DNA from: JAAEPI01 sp964352625
GTDB taxonomy: Bacteria > Bacteroidota > Bacteroidia > Cytophagales > Cyclobacteriaceae
Assembly (NCBI GenBank): GCA_964352625.1
Contig: CAYGSD010000004.1
Span: 186,001-250,000 of the forward strand
DNA: 64,000 bases
Direction of reading: 5' to 3'
The position numbers and the translations under genes are program-made. How positions within the stretch are numbered: the first letter of the stretch is position 1; each line of letters opens with the position of its first letter. Under the pieces are notes generated by a model. It was not told the origin of the DNA. It did no database searches and saw nothing but the letters and a program-made list of their open reading frames with translations. Shown here piece by piece: positions 1 through 8,003 of this stretch.

Positions 1-475
1 TAGTTTTCACATACAAAGGAATAAGGCTTGTCATCCAATCATTGCAATGGATAATATCTGGAGCCCATCCTAATTTTTTCACTGTTTCAATAACGCCTTT
101 GCAAAAGAATATTGCTCTTTCGTCATTGTCTTCAAAGAATTTTTCTTTCTTGTCGAAGAATACGGACTTTCTGTGGAAGTAGTCCTCATTATCAATAAAG
201 TAAACCTGAAGTTTTGCATTTGGTATGGAGGCAACTTTGATAATGAGAGGTTTTTCTTCATCTCCGACTGAAATATTTATGCCTGATAACCTTACTACCT
301 CATGTAACCGGTTTTTTCTTTCATTGATCAAACCAAAACGTGGAACTAAAATCCTAATTTCCATCCCTTTTTCCTGCATGGCTTGGGGCAGCCGTCTTAC
401 GAACTCAGCAACGTCTGAGGTCTTCAGAAACGGATTAATCTCACTTGCCACGTAAAGGATCTTGATATTCGACAT
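1..475 (-). CDS. Starch/glycogen synthase-like (GT5) protein, N-terminal part
   Basis: The reading frame is open from an ATG at 475 to the left edge, giving the first 158 residues. It begins MSNIKILYVASEINPF, as glycogen/starch synthases do, and holds the family's HCNDWMTSL-type segment near residues 145-153. The ADP-glucose-binding KTGGL loop of true synthases reads KTSDV here, so normal glucosyl transfer is doubtful. Short GT5-like proteins of roughly 270 residues next to panC and on the opposite strand are common in Bacteroidota; this fits that group, and its function is not established. The C-terminal domain lies outside the window, so full length cannot be judged. It is divergent from panC with about 100 bp between. 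Confidence 0.75.
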   Translation of the reverse strand, partial: MSNIKILYVASEINPFLKTSDVAEFVRRLPQAMQEKGMEIRILVPRFGLINERKNRLHEVVRLSGINISVGDEEKPLIIKVASIPNAKLQVYFIDNEDYFHRKSVFFDKKEKFFEDNDERAIFFCKGVIETVKKLGWAPDIIHCNDWMTSLIPLYVKT

Positions 476-527
476 ACTTATGGAATTTTGCTTGTTGCTT
501 GTTGAGAAAACGAGCACAAAAATACCA

Positions 528-535
528 TATTTTTG
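528..535 (+). promoter_or_regulatory. Candidate -7 promoter element of the panC operon
   Basis: TATTTTTG matches the Bacteroidota -7 consensus TAnnTTTG exactly, 42 bp before the panC start. The nearest upstream TTG (502-504) is 23 bp away, longer than the usual 19-21, so the -33 box is uncertain. Confidence 0.35.
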
Positions 536-577
536 GTTTACCATCAACATTATCAGTAAGATAGGAATCTGACTTTA

Positions 578-1420
578 ATGCTATATTTTGTTAAAATTAC
601 TGAGCTAAGAGCTCACTTGGCCATACTTAGAAAGGAAAACAAATCCATCGGTTTGGTCCCCACAATGGGAGCCCTACATGAGGGACACCTGGCTCTTACT
701 AAGGCCGCATCTGAATGCGATGTGGTGGTTGTGTCCATTTTTGTGAACCCGCTCCAATTCAATAATTCAAATGATTTGGCTAGCTATCCAAGGCAGTTAG
801 AGGCAGATAGGGAACGATTGGGACAAAGCTGTGACATTCTCTTTGCACCCAGCTCTGAAGAGTTTTATGCAGAAAACACCCAGCTAAAAATTCAATTTGA
901 TCTTGATCAAAAATTGGAGGGTAAATTCCGCCCCGGGCATTTCAACGGGGTTGGAATCGTGGTTGCGAAACTATTGAATGTTGTGCAGCCTGATAAGGCC
1001 TATTTTGGAAGAAAGGACCTGCAGCAATTAATTCTTGTGAAAACTCTCGTTCGTGACTTGTCTATCCAAACGGAGATTGTAGGGTGCCCAACTGTGCGCG
1101 AAGAGTCTGGTTTGGCTATGAGTTCGCGCAATGGACGTTTGAGTGACTCAGGTTTAGTGGTTGCTGCCAATATTTATAAGGGACTTCAGCTCTTTGAGGA
1201 TTCAGTTAGGAAAAAAGAATCGGTGGATGTGGCTAGGCAAAAAGCCAATACTTTCTATGCCAAAATAGAAGGGCTAGAAATAGAATATTTTGAGTGCGTG
1301 GATGATTCCTTTGATGTCATAAAGTCGGTAGAGGAGAACTCACCGATGGCTGCCTGCGTTGCAGCTTATGTGGAGGGCGTGAGATTAATTGATAACATAT
1401 ATTTGCGGTCTGAAAAATGA
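578..1420 (+). CDS. panC: Pantoate--beta-alanine ligase
   Basis: Joins pantoate and beta-alanine using ATP to make pantothenate, the last step of vitamin B5 synthesis, in the cytoplasm. At 280 residues it has the family's usual length. Visible signatures are PTMGALHEGHL (28-38, the HIGH-like nucleotide site), VNPLQF (56-61), FRPGHFNGV (117-125), GRKDLQQ (144-150) and MSSRN (181-185, the KMSKS-like loop). The ATG at 578 places PTMGALHEGHL at the normal distance from the N-terminus. It is followed four bases later by panD, whose product supplies the beta-alanine. Confidence 0.97.
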   Translation: MLYFVKITELRAHLAILRKENKSIGLVPTMGALHEGHLALTKAASECDVVVVSIFVNPLQFNNSNDLASYPRQLEADRERLGQSCDILFAPSSEEFYAENTQLKIQFDLDQKLEGKFRPGHFNGVGIVVAKLLNVVQPDKAYFGRKDLQQLILVKTLVRDLSIQTEIVGCPTVREESGLAMSSRNGRLSDSGLVVAANIYKGLQLFEDSVRKKESVDVARQKANTFYAKIEGLEIEYFECVDDSFDVIKSVEENSPMAACVAAYVEGVRLIDNIYLRSEK

Positions 1421-1424
1421 GCTG

Positions 1425-1772
1425 ATGCGGATTGAGGTCTTAAAATCGAAAATTCATAGGGTAAAAATTACCCAAGCAGAATTACATTATGTGGGGTCTA
1501 TAACCATAGACGAAGACTTAATGGATGCTGCGAATATCATCGAAAATGAAAAGGTGCAGATCGTGAATATTCACAATGGCGAACGGCTAGAAACGTACGT
1601 AATTAAAGGAGAGAGAGGTTCAGGACAGGTTTGTCTAAATGGCCCTGCTGCACGTAAGGCACAAGTGGGAGATATAGTCATTGTTATCTCCTATGCCTCC
1701 ATGGATTTTGAAGAGGCCAAGAAGCATAAGCCCACACTAATTTTCCCAACTGAGAACAATCGGTTGGCTTAA
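1425..1772 (+). CDS. panD: Aspartate 1-decarboxylase proenzyme
   Basis: Makes beta-alanine from aspartate with a self-generated pyruvoyl group. I start it at the ATG at 1425 (MRIEVLKSKIHRVKIT), giving 115 residues; an in-frame ATG at 1389 would add 12 residues inside panC and is not needed. Lys9, Tyr22, the self-cleavage pair Gly24-Ser25 (in HYVGSITID), Arg54, Tyr58 and the GPAAR loop (73-77) all sit where the Escherichia coli enzyme has its active-site residues. The gene is directly downstream of panC and certainly co-transcribed with it. Confidence 0.96.
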   Translation: MRIEVLKSKIHRVKITQAELHYVGSITIDEDLMDAANIIENEKVQIVNIHNGERLETYVIKGERGSGQVCLNGPAARKAQVGDIVIVISYASMDFEEAKKHKPTLIFPTENNRLA

Positions 1773-1775
1773 GCC

Positions 1776-2753
1776 ATGTCTCCAAATCTGAAAACCTTCT
1801 TGAAGGTGCTGCTCAGCGTATTGTTGGCGGTGGTCATTCTCTATTTTGTTTTCAAAAAAGTTGATCTTGAGGAATTCGTAGCTCAAGCAAAAACAGTGAA
1901 TTACTCATGGGTTCTGCTATCAATGGGCATCTCCTTTTTTAGCTATTTCCTTCGGGCGTACAGGTGGCGCTTACAATTGGAGCCATTGGGATATGCACCC
2001 TCAACGTACAGAATGTTTTTGGCAGTCATGTCTGGTTATTTGGCAAATCTTGTGATTCCCAGATTGGGCGAAGTGACTCGATGTGGTGTTTTGCTCAAAA
2101 GCAACAATGTGCCTGTTTCCACAAGTTTTGGAACAGTGATCACAGAGCGAATTGTGGATATGCTTGCACTTGCTGTGATCTTCCTAATCACACTTTTCCT
2201 TCAATCCGATCAGTTGGTTCAGTTTATTGACCAAACGGTGGATTTGAATCTGAATTGGTACTTGATTGCTGGAATAGGCCTTGGGGTAGCAGGGCTTGGT
2301 TCATTTATTTTCTTCAAATTCATATACCCAAGTGAGACGAAAATTGGAGCGTTCAGCCGCAATCTTGTCGAAGGGCTTATTTCATTGCGGAATGTTAAAA
2401 TCACAAGATTCACCGTGATTACAATTCTGATATGGGTCATCTATTACTTCACGTCTTATGTCGTAATTTTCGCGATGAAGGAAACTTCACATTTGGGCTG
2501 GGAAGTTGGATTTTCCATCCTCACAGCTGGAGTGGTTGCGTTCGTTCTGCCGGTTCAATCAGGGTTTGGGACCTTTCATGCTTTGGTTTCAACGATGCTC
2601 ATCTTGTATGGTGTGGATCAGACAGCAGGCCTATTTTATGCGACCTTACTTCATACGTCGCAATTAATCGCCATCATAATTTTTGGATCCGTTGCGGTTA
2701 TTCTTTCCATTTTTGTAAAAACAAATGCAGAGCAAAGAGAAAGTACTGACTAG
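1776..2753 (+). CDS. Flippase-like membrane protein (LPG synthase TM / UPF0104 family)
   Basis: A 325-residue integral membrane protein with about eight hydrophobic segments, the first at residues 8-26. Its RAYRWRLQLEPLGY segment after the second helix and the LANLVIPRLGEVTR segment are typical of the lysylphosphatidylglycerol synthase transmembrane family (UPF0104/AglD-like). The soluble synthase domain is absent, so it is the stand-alone membrane form whose substrate is unknown; movement of a lipid or lipid-linked product is an inference from the family. It starts 3 bp after panD and its 3' end overlaps the next gene by 29 bp, so the group is one operon. Confidence 0.8.
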   Translation: MSPNLKTFLKVLLSVLLAVVILYFVFKKVDLEEFVAQAKTVNYSWVLLSMGISFFSYFLRAYRWRLQLEPLGYAPSTYRMFLAVMSGYLANLVIPRLGEVTRCGVLLKSNNVPVSTSFGTVITERIVDMLALAVIFLITLFLQSDQLVQFIDQTVDLNLNWYLIAGIGLGVAGLGSFIFFKFIYPSETKIGAFSRNLVEGLISLRNVKITRFTVITILIWVIYYFTSYVVIFAMKETSHLGWEVGFSILTAGVVAFVLPVQSGFGTFHALVSTMLILYGVDQTAGLFYATLLHTSQLIAIIIFGSVAVILSIFVKTNAEQRESTD

Positions 2754-3201
2754 AGAAAAAGCCCTTCAAGTAATTTCTGATTGGAAGGATGCGGGGGAGG
2801 AAGTGGTGTTCACCAATGGATGCTTCGATATTGTGCACTTGGGACACGTTGATTATTTGGAGAAGGCAAGGAATCTTGGTGATCGATTAATTGTTGCTGT
2901 GAATGAGGATCAATCAGTAAAGAAACTGAAGGGAGAAAATCGTCCGATAAACGATGAAAATGCAAGGGCAAGAGTCATTGCTTCTTTCGGATTTGTAGAT
3001 GCGGTTGTTCTTTTCGGAGAGGAAACTCCCAAGGAGATTATTGACTTACTTCTTCCGGACATTTTGGTCAAAGGAAAAGACTATGAAGTGAGCAACATTG
3101 TTGGGGCAGATGTCGTAATCGAACATGGTGGAAAAGTGGAGACAATCGATTTGGTTGATGGATACTCCACCACTAAAATTGTAGAAAAAATTAAGAAATA
3201 A
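2725..3201 (+). CDS. rfaE2: D-glycero-beta-D-manno-heptose 1-phosphate adenylyltransferase
   Basis: A 158-residue cytidylyltransferase-fold enzyme that activates heptose-1-phosphate with ATP to ADP-heptose, a precursor of lipopolysaccharide core. The nucleotide-binding signature NGCFDIVHLGHVDYL (residues 31-45, HLGH at 38-41) and the C-terminal DGYSTTKIVEKI are characteristic of RfaE domain II. The kinase domain found fused in enterobacterial HldE is absent, as in other Bacteroidota, where the kinase is a separate gene. No start codon downstream of 2725 precedes the nucleotide-binding motif, so the 29-bp overlap with the preceding membrane protein gene is accepted. Confidence 0.92.
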   Translation: MQSKEKVLTREKALQVISDWKDAGEEVVFTNGCFDIVHLGHVDYLEKARNLGDRLIVAVNEDQSVKKLKGENRPINDENARARVIASFGFVDAVVLFGEETPKEIIDLLLPDILVKGKDYEVSNIVGADVVIEHGGKVETIDLVDGYSTTKIVEKIKK

Positions 3202-3204
3202 GAA

Positions 3205-3900
3205 ATGGGAATTTTTGTAATAATGGGTGTCTTTATGATCGCGAGTTTGATCGTGAGCACCCGCTTAAAAAACAAGTTTAAGAAGTATTCCAAGGTCGGC
3301 TTATCCTCTGGCTTATCTGGTCGAGAAATTGCTCAGTTAATGCTAAAGGACAATGGTATATATGATGTTGAGGTCATCAGTGTTCAGGGACAATTGACGG
3401 ATCATTACAATCCAGCCAACAAAACTGTAAATCTTAGCCCCGACGTTTACAATGGCCGTTCTGCTGCGGCAGCAGCGGTTGCAGCTCATGAGTGTGGTCA
3501 TGCCGTTCAGCATGCCACGGCCTACAAATTTTTAGAATTTCGGTCAGCTATGGTGCCAATTCAGAACGTAAGTGCACGTGTGATGAACTTCATCTTTATG
3601 GCGATGCTCTTTGGTGGATTCCTTCTCGGAGGGGCCCTTCCGTGGGACTTGGCAATATTGATCATCATCGGATGCTACTCTATTTTCACCTTGTTCGCCT
3701 TTGTAACCTTGCCAGTGGAATATGACGCAAGTAATCGCGCTCTGGCTTGGATCAAGGATAGGAACATTGTAACCCCAGATGAGCACCTTATGGCAAAGGA
3801 TGCTTTGAACGCTGCTGCTTCTACGTATTTGGTTGCGGCACTTAGTGCGTTGGCAACTCTGCTCTACTATGTAGCAATGTATCTTGGAGCACGAGACTGA
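3205..3900 (+). CDS. Membrane zinc metallopeptidase (YugP family)
   Basis: A 231-residue membrane peptidase of the neutral zinc metallopeptidase family typified by Bacillus YugP. It shows an N-terminal hydrophobic segment, the zinc motif HECGH (residues 95-99), two central membrane segments (about 125-170) and the conserved VEYDASNRA stretch (171-179) that should provide the third zinc ligand. Its substrates are unknown; a role in membrane protein turnover is plausible but inferred. It starts 3 bp after rfaE2 and is the last gene before a strong terminator. Confidence 0.88.
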   Translation: MGIFVIMGVFMIASLIVSTRLKNKFKKYSKVGLSSGLSGREIAQLMLKDNGIYDVEVISVQGQLTDHYNPANKTVNLSPDVYNGRSAAAAAVAAHECGHAVQHATAYKFLEFRSAMVPIQNVSARVMNFIFMAMLFGGFLLGGALPWDLAILIIIGCYSIFTLFAFVTLPVEYDASNRALAWIKDRNIVTPDEHLMAKDALNAAASTYLVAALSALATLLYYVAMYLGARD

Positions 3901-3921
3901 TTTTTTTTGAAAAACATTTTG

Positions 3922-3957
3922 AAAAGGACTCGACAAGCATCGAGTCCTTTTATTTTT
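3922..3957 (+). terminator. Rho-independent terminator of the panC-peptidase operon
   Basis: A perfect 12-bp stem (3922-3933 with 3940-3951), a six-base loop CAAGCA and a T-rich 3' side ending in TTTTATTTTT, 22 bp after the peptidase stop codon. Confidence 0.92.
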
Positions 3958-3958
3958 G
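3951..3958 (+). promoter_or_regulatory. Candidate -7 element of the acyl-CoA dehydrogenase gene
   Basis: TATTTTTG, an exact TAnnTTTG match, is built into the T-tract of the preceding terminator and lies 25 bp before the next start. No clear TTG is seen 19-21 bp upstream, where the terminator hairpin lies. Confidence 0.4.
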
Positions 3959-3983
3959 CGCCTGCGAACATTAACCCATACCC

Positions 3984-5123
3984 ATGAATTTTAATTTTAC
4001 TGAAGAACAACTTGCCGTTAGAGATGCGGCCAGAGAATTTGCTCAAAAAGAACTCTTGCCTGGAGTTATTGATAGGGATAACAAGCAGGAATTTCCAACC
4101 GAGCAAGTCAAAATGATGGGGGAGCTGGGTTTCATGGGAATGATGGTGGACCCCAAGTACAACGGTGGTGGCATGGATACGGTATCCTATGTGCTTGCCA
4201 TGGAGGAAATTTCCAAAATCGATGCGTCTGCTTCAGTAGTGATGTCAGTGAATAATTCATTGGTGGCATGGGGCTTGGAAAAATATGGAACCGAGGAGCA
4301 AAAGCAGAAGTACTTGACCAAGCTGACTACTGCTGAGAAAATTGGGGCGTTCTGTTTGTCCGAGCCAGAGGCTGGGTCGGACGCCACATCACAGAGAACC
4401 ACGGCTGTGGATATGGGTGATCATTACCTACTGAACGGAACGAAAAACTGGATCACCAATGGTAACTCGGCGGGTATTTACATAGTAATGGCTCAAACGG
4501 ACCCAGATAAGAAACATAAAGGAATCAATGCACTCCTTGTGGAGAGAGAGATGGAGGGGTTCGTTGTTGGAAAAAAGGAAGATAAACTTGGAATCAGAGG
4601 GTCTGACACGCATTCGCTCATGTTTCAGGACGTGAAGGTTCCAAAGGAAAATCGAATAGGAGAGGATGGTTTCGGCTTCACTTTCGCAATGAATACGTTG
4701 AACGGTGGACGAATTGGTATTGCATCACAAGCGCTCGGAATTGCGTCTGGAGCGTTGGAATTATCAATAAAGTATGCCAAAGAGAGAAAGGCATTCGGTC
4801 AGGAAATCGCGAAGCATCAGGCCATTCAATTCAAACTTGCTGACATGGCTACAAAAATAGATGCCGCCAGACTGCTTTGCTTGCAAGCCGCCCAATTGAA
4901 AGATGAGGGAAAGGACTTCTCACAAGCCAGTGCCATGGCAAAATTATTTGCATCTGAGGTGGCGATGAATGCGGCCGTTGAGGCCGTTCAGATTCATGGA
5001 GGGTATGGATTTGTCAAGGAATTTCATGTAGAACGACTCATGAGAGATGCCAAGATTACTCAGATTTATGAAGGCACTTCGGAGATTCAAAAGATCGTGA
5101 TTTCTAGAGGATTATTGAAATAA
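3984..5123 (+). CDS. Acyl-CoA dehydrogenase
   Basis: FAD-dependent oxidation of acyl-CoA to trans-2-enoyl-CoA, passing electrons to an electron-transfer flavoprotein. At 379 residues it has the standard length of short-, medium- and branched-chain enzymes. Visible features are the CLSEPEAGSDA substrate/FAD segment (about 127-137), GTKNWITNG, the RKAFGQEIAKHQAIQ stretch and the C-terminal QIYEGTSEIQ with the catalytic-base glutamate at residue 363. The chain-length preference cannot be read from sequence alone. It stands alone between a terminator and a regulator; the crotonases elsewhere in the window could act after it. Confidence 0.93.
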   Translation: MNFNFTEEQLAVRDAAREFAQKELLPGVIDRDNKQEFPTEQVKMMGELGFMGMMVDPKYNGGGMDTVSYVLAMEEISKIDASASVVMSVNNSLVAWGLEKYGTEEQKQKYLTKLTTAEKIGAFCLSEPEAGSDATSQRTTAVDMGDHYLLNGTKNWITNGNSAGIYIVMAQTDPDKKHKGINALLVEREMEGFVVGKKEDKLGIRGSDTHSLMFQDVKVPKENRIGEDGFGFTFAMNTLNGGRIGIASQALGIASGALELSIKYAKERKAFGQEIAKHQAIQFKLADMATKIDAARLLCLQAAQLKDEGKDFSQASAMAKLFASEVAMNAAVEAVQIHGGYGFVKEFHVERLMRDAKITQIYEGTSEIQKIVISRGLLK

Positions 5124-5237
5124 CACAAATCAATATTCTAGACCAATTATTGTGATTAAATAATTTCCTATTAGATTTATACAATATTGCCGCCTCAACC
5201 AGCGACAAATATCAAGTTCGGCATTCTAAAAGTATAA

Positions 5238-6158
5238 ATGGAAGATTATAATCAGATCATCGAATCTCTCTCGATTCGTTTCATCAAAGCACGAAATATT
5301 AATATTTTGAAGCCGGTGACAATTGAGAACAGCTACGAGGTGGAGAATACATTACTGATCGTAAATAGAGGATTGGTTTTGTTCGGAAAAGATCGAGAAG
5401 AAGCAAGAACCGGTGATGTGTTGTTTGTGCCCGGAGGTAAAATGGTCTCCATGACCTATGGCAGTGGTACACCGGATGTGACGAATAAGGAGGCCTTCCT
5501 TAACGACAAGCAAAATTACTTTCAGACTGTTTCATCCATTGACCGATCAGGGTCATCAGAATCTTTCAGCTATGTGTCTTTTGAAGCTAAAGCATTCGAT
5601 TCTGTGAATTTTTTCGGGTCGTTGGACATTCCGGCATTTAAGATCAGCGACAATGAAAGATTGATTGAACTGATCAAGGAAATTAATTCAGAAAGCAAGG
5701 ATGATCTGCCTGGTAAAGACCGAATGGTAAAAATTCGCTCTGAAGAAATGGTCGTAGAGCTGATCCGTCATATTCTCAAAAAAGGACTTTTTGTAGAGCA
5801 GCTTGCCACCAATAGTACTTATTTCAAGGATCCGAGATTGATAGACTTATTCGGGTTTATCAAAGAGAACCTGGGTAGTGATCTTTCCAACAAGGTGTTG
5901 GCTAATGTTGCCAATGTTTCGGAAGATTACGTCGGGCAGTATTTCAAAATGCTAACAGGCATTAACCCACAGGACTATATCGAATATCAGCGAATGGAAA
6001 TGGCAGTGAACATGCTGCGTACTTCAAAGAAGAGCATTCGTGAAATTGGCAAGGACGTGGGGTACAAGGATACCGCCTATTTCTGCCGTCGGTTCAAGAT
6101 GATGTTTGGAATTCCTGCAGGTAAGATGCGGAGGAGAGAGTCCCTGATCAGCGCTTAA
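5238..6158 (+). CDS. AraC-family transcriptional regulator
   Basis: A 306-residue protein. The C-terminal 95 residues form the double helix-turn-helix typical of AraC regulators: LANVANVSEDYVGQYFKML followed by a second unit ending in VGYKDTAYFCRRFKMMFG. The first 200 residues resemble a cupin-like sensing domain (GDVLFVPGGKMVSM, about 60-73) but no ligand is recognisable. It follows acyl-CoA dehydrogenase by 114 bp on the same strand, so it may control that gene or respond to lipid metabolism, which is only inference. Its 3' end overlaps the convergent small membrane protein gene by 11 bp. Confidence 0.88.
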   Translation: MEDYNQIIESLSIRFIKARNINILKPVTIENSYEVENTLLIVNRGLVLFGKDREEARTGDVLFVPGGKMVSMTYGSGTPDVTNKEAFLNDKQNYFQTVSSIDRSGSSESFSYVSFEAKAFDSVNFFGSLDIPAFKISDNERLIELIKEINSESKDDLPGKDRMVKIRSEEMVVELIRHILKKGLFVEQLATNSTYFKDPRLIDLFGFIKENLGSDLSNKVLANVANVSEDYVGQYFKMLTGINPQDYIEYQRMEMAVNMLRTSKKSIREIGKDVGYKDTAYFCRRFKMMFGIPAGKMRRRESLISA

Positions 6159-6450
6159 ATTCCCTCAAAATCCAATTTCCAATTTTTGGCCCTATTTGCT
6201 CAATTGCTGAGTCAATAAACTCATTGTTCTTGGGAGGTGATTTGTCCTTCTTTTTGGATTTTTTCTTTTTGGATTCTGGCGCAAAGGATCGGTAGACACC
6301 ATAGATAATCAATACAACTAGTCCAGCGCCAAGTGACCAAAGTGCTATTTTCTTGATCTTGGATCCTTTTTCGTCAAGATCACCGAGAAGGATTTTTTCC
6401 TTATCCGAGAGCTCTTTTTTTCTTCGGCTTATTGCGCTTTGCTTACTCAT
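6148..6450 (-). CDS. Small single-pass membrane protein, unknown function
   Basis: A 100-residue protein with a charged N-terminus, one hydrophobic segment (about 34-53, ALWSLGAGLVVLIIYGVY), a very lysine-rich linker (59-73) and a short C-terminal helix. I do not recognise a family. It overlaps the preceding holin-like gene by 8 bp and is the last gene of a four-gene minus-strand operon with two Na/phosphate symporter-like proteins. Confidence 0.7.
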   Translation of the reverse strand: MSKQSAISRRKKELSDKEKILLGDLDEKGSKIKKIALWSLGAGLVVLIIYGVYRSFAPESKKKKSKKKDKSPPKNNEFIDSAIEQIGPKIGNWILREFKR

Positions 6451-6790
6451 CTTCGTCCTCCTCTATTTGGTCACTCACTTTTAATATTAATTGCTCAAGC
6501 CAACCTTGAACACGTCCTGTTTTTGATAGCAGAGCAAGGATAAGAATTAGCAGGAAGTAAACTCCGGCAATCGTCAAGTGTCCGAGATAGCTGCTTGCGA
6601 ACACTTCATTGAGTAATGATCCCATGGCAAAGCTGACAAAAAAGACGAGGAATAAGCCAAGGAACGCAAGCAGTGAGAACACGATGACATGGCTTAGTAG
6701 TTTGGCCACATGACTAATCACTTGCAGCTTGATCTGCTCGGCTTTGATCTTCAAATACTCCGTAAGTCGGTTAATGAGTGCGGTTAGCAT
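6443..6790 (-). CDS. Holin-superfamily-III-like membrane protein
   Basis: A 115-residue protein from the ATG at 6790 (a TTG at 6808 would add six residues). An amphipathic N-terminal helix is followed by two long hydrophobic segments (about 34-59 and 68-91) and an acidic tail ending EEDEDE. This arrangement matches the 'phage holin family' (Phage_holin_3_6) proteins that are common in bacterial chromosomes and are not evidence of a prophage. The function is unknown. It lies 31 bp after the second symporter gene. Confidence 0.65.
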   Translation of the reverse strand: MLTALINRLTEYLKIKAEQIKLQVISHVAKLLSHVIVFSLLAFLGLFLVFFVSFAMGSLLNEVFASSYLGHLTIAGVYFLLILILALLSKTGRVQGWLEQLILKVSDQIEEDEDE

Positions 6791-6821
6791 TGCTTGACTT
6801 TTGGGCAAAGTAACTAATTAC

Positions 6822-8003
6822 TTAGGTATCCGCTTCTTTTTTAACCTCGGTTTTCGGAGGCTCCACGGGTGTTTCTTCTTTGCTGAAATAAATCAAGCCG
6901 AAAGGGATCACGAAAAAGGCCAAGGTGATATAAGCGAAGGCAGATGCTCGATACCTGTACATCATGTAACCAAGCCGCTCAGCCAGATACAGCGGCAATT
7001 TGCCAATGATCGGAATAGCAAAGAAAATTAGAACTGCAATAGCATTAAAGAGAAAGTGTGCAATGGCAAGACTCATGGCAGCTTCCGACCGAAAGAGAGC
7101 AGCAAGAATGGCGGTAATAGTAGTTCCAATGTTCGCTCCCATAATAAAATGAAACGCCCTTTTCAGTTGAACTTTTCCAGTCGCTACCAACGGCACTATC
7201 AAGGAAGATGTCAAGGAACTGGACTGAACTATACCAGTCAATAGCATTCCCCAGCCTAAGGCGCGCGTTTTATTCTTGAAGACCGCATTTTGAAATTGCT
7301 GCCTTCTTTCTCCTACTAATTGTCCATAGACTTGAGTAGATAAGAGTTTGATGCTACCAAAAAGTAAGAGAACCGAAAGAATGATAAGCATCAAAGGGCC
7401 GCTCAGTGAGACTACTGAGTTTCCAATGAAATCGAATAATTGACCTAACCAAAAGGTGGAAGAACCAGTACCAGATCCTGTTGGCATGATGACCGCAAGA
7501 CTTGAGCTAAATTCTTGAAGAAAGTGATATTTCAATTCTAGCGGAAACAAAATGACCACCCCCAGAATATTGAACATGTCATGAGCCATAGCAGCCGAAA
7601 CGGCTTTTCTGAATTCATTTCCCTTAGTGATGTAGCCAAAAGCAACTATTGTGCTGGTGATCGTCGTGCCAATATTTGCCCCTAGAATAATAGGAAGTGC
7701 ACCCGACAATGAGATGGAACCAGATGCTACGGCCGCAACTGCAATGGAAGTGGTAGTTGAGCTGCTCTGTAAAATGGCGGTCATTAGCAAGCCAATGAAA
7801 AGCCCAACAAAGGGATTGGAAGTGGCTTCAATAATTGGAGCCACTTTATCACCGGCTAAGAGATTTAAGCCCAAACCAAGCATATCAATGGACAATAGAA
7901 ATCCACCGATGGCTAAAACGGCCAATGCAATGTTTCTATACGTATGGCTATTAACCTTTTCCAAGTTCACTACTTGTCTTTTAATGAGCTCTACAGATTT
8001 CAT
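6822..8003 (-). CDS. Na/Pi symporter-like membrane protein without PhoU domain
   Basis: A 393-residue polytopic membrane protein with the two inverted QSSS motifs of the Na/Pi cotransporter family: LQSSSTTTSIAVAA in the first half with GANIGTTIT, and VQSSSLTSSLIVP with MGANIGTTIT in the second half. The family imports or exports phosphate with sodium. It differs from its neighbour in lacking a C-terminal PhoU domain and has a short charged tail. Its start overlaps the stop of the larger symporter gene in ATGA, so translation is coupled. Confidence 0.9.
   Translation of the reverse strand: MKSVELIKRQVVNLEKVNSHTYRNIALAVLAIGGFLLSIDMLGLGLNLLAGDKVAPIIEATSNPFVGLFIGLLMTAILQSSSTTTSIAVAAVASGSISLSGALPIILGANIGTTITSTIVAFGYITKGNEFRKAVSAAMAHDMFNILGVVILFPLELKYHFLQEFSSSLAVIMPTGSGTGSSTFWLGQLFDFIGNSVVSLSGPLMLIILSVLLLFGSIKLLSTQVYGQLVGERRQQFQNAVFKNKTRALGWGMLLTGIVQSSSLTSSLIVPLVATGKVQLKRAFHFIMGANIGTTITAILAALFRSEAAMSLAIAHFLFNAIAVLIFFAIPIIGKLPLYLAERLGYMMYRYRASAFAYITLAFFVIPFGLIYFSKEETPVEPPKTEVKKEADT

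Noticed and set aside
6443..6790. Holin-like protein as a sign of a prophage
   Set aside because: No other phage genes are nearby; this holin-like family is common in bacterial chromosomes, and the gene sits in a transporter operon.
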